This document shows, piece after piece, positions 59,535 through 64,000 of a stretch of 64,000 nucleotides of DNA. The notes beneath the pieces were generated by a model. The model was not told the DNA's origin. It ran no database searches and was given only the letters and a program-made list of their open reading frames with translations. Origin of the DNA: Micromonospora sp. C28SCA-DRY-2 (lineage in GTDB: Bacteria > Actinomycetota > Actinomycetes > Mycobacteriales > Micromonosporaceae). Position numbers and translations under genes: made by a program. The stretch covers positions 335,501 to 399,500 of the forward strand of contig NZ_JAUMKD010000004.1 of NCBI RefSeq assembly GCF_030519475.1. Direction: 5' to 3'. Positions within the stretch are counted from its first letter, which is position 1. Each line of letters opens with the position of its first letter.

Positions 59535-60794
59535 TCAGCCGAGGGCGGCCAGCGCGGCGAGCAGCGTCTCCACCTGCTCGGCGGTGCTGCCCAGGCCGAT
59601 GCTGGCCCGCAGCGCGGTCGGAGGCAGGTCGCGCCGGCCGCTGCGGTTCGCCGCCTCGGTGAGCAGCCGGCGGGCCAGCGGGTGGGCGCAGAACAGCCCG
59701 TCCCGGACGCCGATGCGGTGCTCGCGGGCCAACTCCGCCGCCACCGCCGACGAGTCCCGGCCGGCCACCACGAACGACACGATGCCCACCCGCGGCGCGT
59801 CCGGCCCGAAGGTGCGCAGCTCCACCACGTGCGGCAGCGCCGCGATGCCGTCCCGGAGCCGGGCCAGCAGCTCCTGCTCCTGGTCGTGCAGCGCGGCCCG
59901 GTCGGCGCCGTCGAGCGCCGCGCAGACCGCCGCCAGGGCCACCGCGCCGAGCAGGTTCGGGGTGCCCCCCTCGTGCCGGGCCGGGCCGGTCGCCCACCGG
60001 ACGTCGTGGGTGGCCGCTCCGACGTGGCTGGTCGCGCCCCCGCCGGCCAGGTACGGCGGTGCGGCGTCCAGCCAGTCGCCCCGGCCGATCAGCGCGCCGG
60101 CGCCGAACGGCGCGTACAGCTTGTGCCCGGAGACGGCGAGGTAGTCCACGTCGAGGGCGAGCAGGTCGACCGGGGCGTGCGGGGCGAGCTGCGCGACGTC
60201 CACGGCGATCCGGGCGTGGTGCCGGCGGGCCACCCGGGCCAGCTCGGCCACCGGCCAGCGTTCCCCGGTCACGTTGCTCGCCCCGGTCACCGCGACCAGC
60301 ACCGGCACCCCCGGGCTGCCGTCGCGGCGCAGCTCGGCGAGCGCGGCGTCCAGCGCGCGTACCGCCTCGCCCGGGGAGGCGGGCACCGGCAGCCGGACCG
60401 AGCCGCGCGGCCAGGGCAGCAGGTTGGCGTGGTGCTCGCCGGCGAAGGTGACCACCGTGGTGCCGGCCGGCAGTGCCCGGGCCAGCAGGTTCAGCGCGTC
60501 GGTGGTGTTGCGGGTGAAGACCACGTGGTCGTCGGCGCGGGCGCCGAAGAAGTCGCCGACGGTCTGCCGGGCCCGCTCGTAGGCGAGCGTGCAGCGCCGC
60601 GACAGCGCTCCGGCGCCGCGGTGCACGCTGGCGTACCACGGAAGCAGCTCGGCCACCGCGTCGGCCGCGGCCCGCGCGCACGGCGCGGTGGCCGCGTAGT
60701 CCAGGTTGATCTCGCCGGGCACGCCGAGCACGTCGAGCCCGGCCGGGGGCGCGGTGGGGGTGCGGTGCGACGGGGGTACGAGGGTGACGGTCAT
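59535..60794 (-). CDS. cysteine desulfurase-like class V aminotransferase
   Basis: 419 residues from ATG 60794 with GGAGGTCG upstream. PLP fold: LDYAATAPC at the N-terminus, FTRNTTDALNLLARAL, AVTGASNVTGERWPV, AVDVAQLAPHAPVD and the PLP lysine in LAVSGHKLYAPFGAGAL. The catalytic Cys region of true IscS/SufS is replaced by GLFCAHPLARRLL. A long leader with a SAM-IV riboswitch shows that the gene belongs to sulfur metabolism. Substrate unknown. Confidence 0.88.
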   Translation of the reverse strand: MTVTLVPPSHRTPTAPPAGLDVLGVPGEINLDYAATAPCARAAADAVAELLPWYASVHRGAGALSRRCTLAYERARQTVGDFFGARADDHVVFTRNTTDALNLLARALPAGTTVVTFAGEHHANLLPWPRGSVRLPVPASPGEAVRALDAALAELRRDGSPGVPVLVAVTGASNVTGERWPVAELARVARRHHARIAVDVAQLAPHAPVDLLALDVDYLAVSGHKLYAPFGAGALIGRGDWLDAAPPYLAGGGATSHVGAATHDVRWATGPARHEGGTPNLLGAVALAAVCAALDGADRAALHDQEQELLARLRDGIAALPHVVELRTFGPDAPRVGIVSFVVAGRDSSAVAAELAREHRIGVRDGLFCAHPLARRLLTEAANRSGRRDLPPTALRASIGLGSTAEQVETLLAALAALG

Positions 60795-60877
60795 GGCACG
60801 ACCTCCGGGTCCAGGGACCCCGGGGCGGGCGCAGGGCGGGGTCCGCGCTTGCCCGGCGCGCGGATCGGGCCGGGCCC

Positions 60878-60963
60878 GGTCATCACCCGGGGCACCCCAC
60901 CGCGAACCTCGACGAGGGTTGCCGGCCAGCAAGCCGGGGCTTGACGCTGGCGCTCGTGACCTG
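60878..60963 (-). ncRNA. SAM-IV riboswitch
   Basis: On the minus strand GGTCACGAGCGCCAGCG is followed by TCAAGCCCCGGCTTGCTGGC, then CGGCAACC, GCGGTGGGGTGCCCCGGGTG and GATGACC, closing with GGTCAC. This is the SAM-IV pattern found in actinobacteria. It lies about 84 bases before the aminotransferase start and should lower its expression when SAM is high. Confidence 0.88.
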
Positions 60964-61026
60964 TCCGCAGCATAGCGGCCGCCGATGCGCCCGGAACAGC
61001 GGGCCGGGGGTGACTACGCTGACCGC

Positions 61027-62472
61027 ATGGCCGACACCCCGCCCGGCGGACCCCCACCGCCGTCGCCCACCGCGCCCGCCGTCGCCGTCGCGCCCGGCGG
61101 CGCCCCCGCGATGCCGGCCCGTCGGCTGGGCTGGCGACGGGTTCTCGTGCTGATCGCGGTGTTCCTGCTGATCGCCGCCTGTGCGATCTACATGGTGTCC
61201 GAGTTGAACGACGAGCTCGGCGTCGAGGCGCTGCTGATCGGCGTGGCCGCGGCGATCCTGCCGGTCCCGGTGCTGGTCGCCTGCTTCCTCTGGCTCGACC
61301 GGTACGAACCGGAACCGCTGAAGTACCTGGTCTTCTGTTTCGCCTGGGGAGCGTTCGTCTCCACCGCCGCCTCGCTGGAGGTCAACGGGTTCGCCGCCGG
61401 CGTGTTCGCCGAGATGGGCCTGCCGACCGCGCTCACCGCGGTGCTCGTCGCGCCGTTCATCGAGGAGTTGACCAAGGCGCTCGGGCCGATCCTGCTGCTG
61501 GTGTTCCGGCGCCGGGAGTGGTCCGGGATCACCGACGGCCTGGTCTACTGCGGGCTCTCGGCGGTCGGTTTCGCCATGGTGGAGAACATCCTCTACCTGG
61601 GCGGCTACGGCTACGCGTCGGGCGTGGACCGGTACGGCCCGGCGACCGGCGCGCAGCAGGTGATCGCGATCTTCATCGTCCGGATCCTGCTCTTCGGCTT
61701 CGCCCACCCGCTGTTCACCTCGATGACCGGGGTCGGCCTGGGCATCGCCGCACGGACGGCAGACCGGCGGGTCCGCTTCCTCGCCCCGGTCGCCGGCCTG
61801 CTGCTGGCGATGATGCTGCACGGCACCTGGAACCTGCTGCCGACCCTCACCCAGGCCACCGGGCAGGCGCTGATCATGCTGTACGGCTTCATCGGCGTGA
61901 TGGTGCCGATCTTCTTCGGCATGGTCGGGCTGGCGGTGTGGCTGCGCGCCTGGGAGGGGCGGCTCACCGAGCGCACCCTGCCCGACTACGTCCGGGCCGG
62001 CTGGCTCACCCCGCCCGAGGTGGCCGCGCTGAGCAGCCTCGGGCGCCGGCACGCGGCCCGGGTGTGGGCCCGCCGGGTGGGCGGCGACGCCGGGGTGAAG
62101 GCGATGCGCGGCTACCAGTTCGCGGCGACCCGGTTGGCGCTGCTGCGCGACGGCGCGCTGCGCGGCCTGGACCGCCGGCCGGCGGACAGGGAACGGACAG
62201 CGCGGGAGGAACGGGAGCTGCTGGACGCGATCACCGCGTACCGGTCGTTCTTCGTGGGGAGGGATCCACAGGCGCCGGCCGGGGTCTGGGACGGGCGTCG
62301 CTACCACCTGCGCTTCCCGGACGGTTCCCAGCGGCCGGTGGAGGCGCCGGACGAGCCGGTGGTGCCGATCCCGGTGGTGCTGGCCCCGCCGCCACCGCCG
62401 CCGGTCTTCCCGGCCGGCTACGGCTGGCCCGGCCCGCGCCCGGCCGCGCCCTGGCCGCCCGGGCATCCCTGA
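61027..62472 (+). CDS. PrsW family intramembrane metalloprotease
   Basis: 481 residues, about eight hydrophobic segments. Catalytic/metal motifs in the membrane: APFIEELTKALGP (EExxK), GFAMVENILY (ENxxY), FAHPLFTSMTG and LHGTWNL. PrsW proteases cut anti-sigma factors or other small membrane proteins. The C-terminus has a cytoplasmic helical part and an ending Pro-rich string (PPPPPPVFPAGYGWPGPRP). Divergent from the riboswitch-led aminotransferase. Confidence 0.9.
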   Translation: MADTPPGGPPPPSPTAPAVAVAPGGAPAMPARRLGWRRVLVLIAVFLLIAACAIYMVSELNDELGVEALLIGVAAAILPVPVLVACFLWLDRYEPEPLKYLVFCFAWGAFVSTAASLEVNGFAAGVFAEMGLPTALTAVLVAPFIEELTKALGPILLLVFRRREWSGITDGLVYCGLSAVGFAMVENILYLGGYGYASGVDRYGPATGAQQVIAIFIVRILLFGFAHPLFTSMTGVGLGIAARTADRRVRFLAPVAGLLLAMMLHGTWNLLPTLTQATGQALIMLYGFIGVMVPIFFGMVGLAVWLRAWEGRLTERTLPDYVRAGWLTPPEVAALSSLGRRHAARVWARRVGGDAGVKAMRGYQFAATRLALLRDGALRGLDRRPADRERTAREERELLDAITAYRSFFVGRDPQAPAGVWDGRRYHLRFPDGSQRPVEAPDEPVVPIPVVLAPPPPPPVFPAGYGWPGPRPAAPWPPGHP

Positions 62473-62530
62473 CGCCGGGGCCCCGCCCGGCGCCCGCCCC
62501 GGCGCGGCACCGTGGCGGCGCCCGGGCCGG

Positions 62531-62698
62531 TCAGGTCATCAGGCTGGTGAGGAAGTCGCCGAAGCCCTGGAACATGGCCATCAGCCCGGCCCCGATCGAC
62601 TTGAACATCTCCGCCGCGCCCTCCGGCCGGAACGCCATGAAGTAGATCAGGAACGCGACGAAGCCCCAGAGCAACACCTTCTTCACCAGTTCCGGCAT
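62531..62698 (-). CDS. small single-pass membrane protein (55 residues)
   Basis: ATG 62698 with GGGGAGGG six bases upstream. Sequence PELVKKVLLWGFVAFLIYFMAF is one membrane helix, then a helix with many Met, Phe and Gly (EMFKSIGAGLMAMFQGFGDF). Similar short proteins occur in this genomic position in other Micromonosporaceae. Could be a regulatory small protein or a substrate/partner of the adjacent PrsW; this is a guess. Confidence 0.7.
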   Translation of the reverse strand: MPELVKKVLLWGFVAFLIYFMAFRPEGAAEMFKSIGAGLMAMFQGFGDFLTSLMT

Positions 62699-62777
62699 CG
62701 TCCCTCCCCAGGGCCGGTGGTGCGGCTGGCTTCCCGGCGGGGAGCGGTGCAAACGAGGCCGGCCACGCCAGCGGCCG

Positions 62778-62801
62778 GCCCCGGCCGATGTCGGCCGGGG
62801 C
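62778..62801. terminator. hairpin downstream of the GroES-like gene
   Basis: GCCCCGGCCGA (62778-62788), 2-base loop, TCGGCCGGGGC (62791-62801). A compact GC-rich stem likely ending transcription of the GroES-like gene on the minus strand. The remainder of the 190 bases shows no gene. Confidence 0.55.
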
Positions 62802-62889
62802 GGCGCACCGGGCGGGCTCGGTGCGGGACCGGGGCCGCGGCCGCGTCAGGCGGGGTGGCGGACCGGGTGGCGGGTGGTCGTGGGGCGGA

Positions 62890-63228
62890 TCAGAGGTAGA
62901 GACCGGTGGAGTCGTTCTCCACCCGCTCGGCGGCGACGGCGTGCACGTCGCGCTCGCGCAGCAGCACGTAGCCGCGGCCGTGCAGTTCGACCTCGGAGCG
63001 GTCGTCGGGGTCGAAGAGCACCCGGTCACCGGAGACGATGGAGCGGACGTTCGGCCCCACCCCGACCGCGGTCGCCCAGGCCAGGCGCTTGCCCACGGCG
63101 GCCGTCGCCGGGATCACGATGCCGGCGGTGGAGCGGCGCTCGCCCTCGCCGCCCTCCATGCGCACCAGCACCCGGTCGTGCAGCAGCCGGATCGGCAGGC
63201 CGGAGTCGAGATTCTTGTCGGCGGTCAC
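62890..63228 (-). CDS. GroES-like co-chaperone family protein
   Basis: 112 residues from GTG 63228. GroES fold: PIRLLHDRVLVRMEGGEGERRSTAGIVIPATA, VVGVGPNVRSIVSGDRVLFDPDD, HGRGYVLLRERDVHAV. The mobile-loop region (GEGERRSTAGIVIP) is recognisable but lacks the GGIVLP form of true GroES. It is a distant paralogue common in actinobacteria. It does not lie near groEL and no CIRCE element is seen. Confidence 0.85.
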   Translation of the reverse strand: MTADKNLDSGLPIRLLHDRVLVRMEGGEGERRSTAGIVIPATAAVGKRLAWATAVGVGPNVRSIVSGDRVLFDPDDRSEVELHGRGYVLLRERDVHAVAAERVENDSTGLYL

Positions 63229-63388
63229 GCCGCAGACGCTACCGTGTCCGGGTCGGCCGGCGGCCCGGTGGTTAGGCCGCCCGGCACCGGGGCACTGGGT
63301 GGCGGAACTGCCCTACGGTGACGTGGTCAGGCGTATCCTGTGCGACCTGACACCGTGGACGGGCCGGTTCTCATGCCAGGAGGTGCGC

Positions 63389-64000
63389 TTGAGCCGCTTC
63401 GAGCGGGTACGCGGACGGCTGCGTCGCGCGTACGAGTCGGGACGCGAATCGGTGCGCTCCGGCCGGAACAGGTCCGCGGCGGTTCCCGAGCCGGCCGAGG
63501 TGGCCACCCCGGCCTCCCCGGGGCCGACGGCCCCGGTGACGGCGACGGTGGTCGGGGCGGAGCCACCGGCCGCCATGCACAACTCCACGTCCAGCCGCGA
63601 CGACGCGGACGTGCCGCACGCGCTGCGGATCGCCGCCGCCTGGTCCTGGCGGCTGATCGTGATCGGCGTGGTGGCCTGGGCGCTGCTGAAGATCGTCGGC
63701 ACCATCCGGATCGTGATCATCCCGCTCGCCGTCGCCCTGCTGCTCTCCGCGCTCCTCGCGCCGGCGGTGGGCTGGTTGCTGCGGGCCCGCCTGCCCCGGT
63801 CGCTGGCGACCGCCGTGGTGCTGGTCGGCGGCCTGGCCGCGGTGATCGGCACGCTCACCCTGGTGGTGAACGAGTTCATCCAGGGCGTGCCGGAGCTCAG
63901 CGAGAAGTCCTCGGAGGGCGTCCGGCAGATCCAGAACTGGTTGAAGACCGGGCCGCTGCACCTCTCCGACGGTCAACTCGACCGCTACATCGACGAGGGG
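63389..64000 (+). CDS. AI-2E family transporter (N-terminal part)
   Basis: 204 residues visible; the reading frame runs out of the window. TTG 63389 has AGGAGGT four bases upstream; no ATG/GTG in the frame fits. A disordered charged start of about 80 residues is followed by the AI-2E exporter repeat: AAAWSWRLIVIGVVAWALLKIVG, VIIPLAVALLLSALLAPAVGWLLRARLPRSLATAVVLVGGLAAV, and the start of its long extracytoplasmic domain. Exports autoinducer-like or other compounds. Confidence 0.85.
   Translation, partial: MSRFERVRGRLRRAYESGRESVRSGRNRSAAVPEPAEVATPASPGPTAPVTATVVGAEPPAAMHNSTSSRDDADVPHALRIAAAWSWRLIVIGVVAWALLKIVGTIRIVIIPLAVALLLSALLAPAVGWLLRARLPRSLATAVVLVGGLAAVIGTLTLVVNEFIQGVPELSEKSSEGVRQIQNWLKTGPLHLSDGQLDRYIDEG

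Overview
The window looks like chromosomal DNA from a high-GC actinobacterium, most likely a member of the Micromonosporaceae (Micromonospora-like). The signs are very high GC with strong third-position bias, many GTG/TTG starts with GTGA overlaps between neighbouring genes, an actinobacterial gas-vesicle operon, a conservon (Cvn) signalling operon, an XRE-DUF397 pair, CIRCE-controlled groEL and a SAM-IV riboswitch. The species call is inference. No rRNA, tRNA, CRISPR array, prophage or insertion sequence was seen.

Layout. 1-2.6 kb: amino-sugar type locus (ROK kinase cut by the window edge, SIS-domain sugar isomerase) divergent from a DeoR regulator. 2.6-4.7 kb: two-gene ABC exporter behind a promoter with paired operators. 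4.8-7.6 kb: DUF3263, then a run of small envelope-type genes (holin-like, DUF3618 with 54-bp repeats). 7.6-11.1 kb: PP2C-like gene and the metNIQ methionine importer. 11.3-17.7 kb: GNAT gene, then a ten-gene gas-vesicle operon behind a SigB-type promoter. 17.7-19.5 kb: three very small overlapping genes divergent from an XRE regulator and DUF397. 19.6-24.1 kb: secreted amidase, two-domain CDC48-type ATPase and an unknown gene. 24.2-29.9 kb: conservon cvnABCD with an extra membrane sensor-like gene. 30.3-34.0 kb: a membrane-spanning S15 hydrolase fused to an ABC ATPase, plus its permease. 34.2-36.6 kb: large secreted repeat protein. 36.6-38.6 kb: a repeat-rich island with a frame-broken gene, a 7-bp tandem repeat, four ~52-bp repeats and three copies of the 3' end of an arsR gene. 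38.6-40.0 kb: arsR and its divergent EamA exporter. 40.1-44.7 kb: SAM-riboswitch-led threonine synthase, a double GNAT and PaaN. 44.9-49.2 kb: GNAT, cold-shock protein, membrane protein, groEL. 49.2-53.2 kb: small acidic gene, double GNAT and a subtilase carried on a polytopic membrane domain. 53.3-59.5 kb: GlpD, lipoprotein, GlcD-type oxidase, DUF4031, HD hydrolase, FUSC protein. 59.5-64 kb: SAM-IV-led aminotransferase V, PrsW protease, small membrane protein, GroES-like protein and the start of an AI-2E transporter.

Themes. Methionine/SAM economy appears three times: metNIQ, a SAM-I class element before thrC and a SAM-IV element before a cysteine-desulfurase-like gene. Envelope and stress functions recur: gas vesicles, amidase, two ABC exporters, surface protein, PrsW and chaperonins. 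The most unusual items are the hydrolase-ABC fusion, the 2-kb repeat island with the triplicated arsR 3' end, a dispersed palindrome shared by two loci, and a hairpin that buries the ribosome-binding site of a small gene beside groEL.
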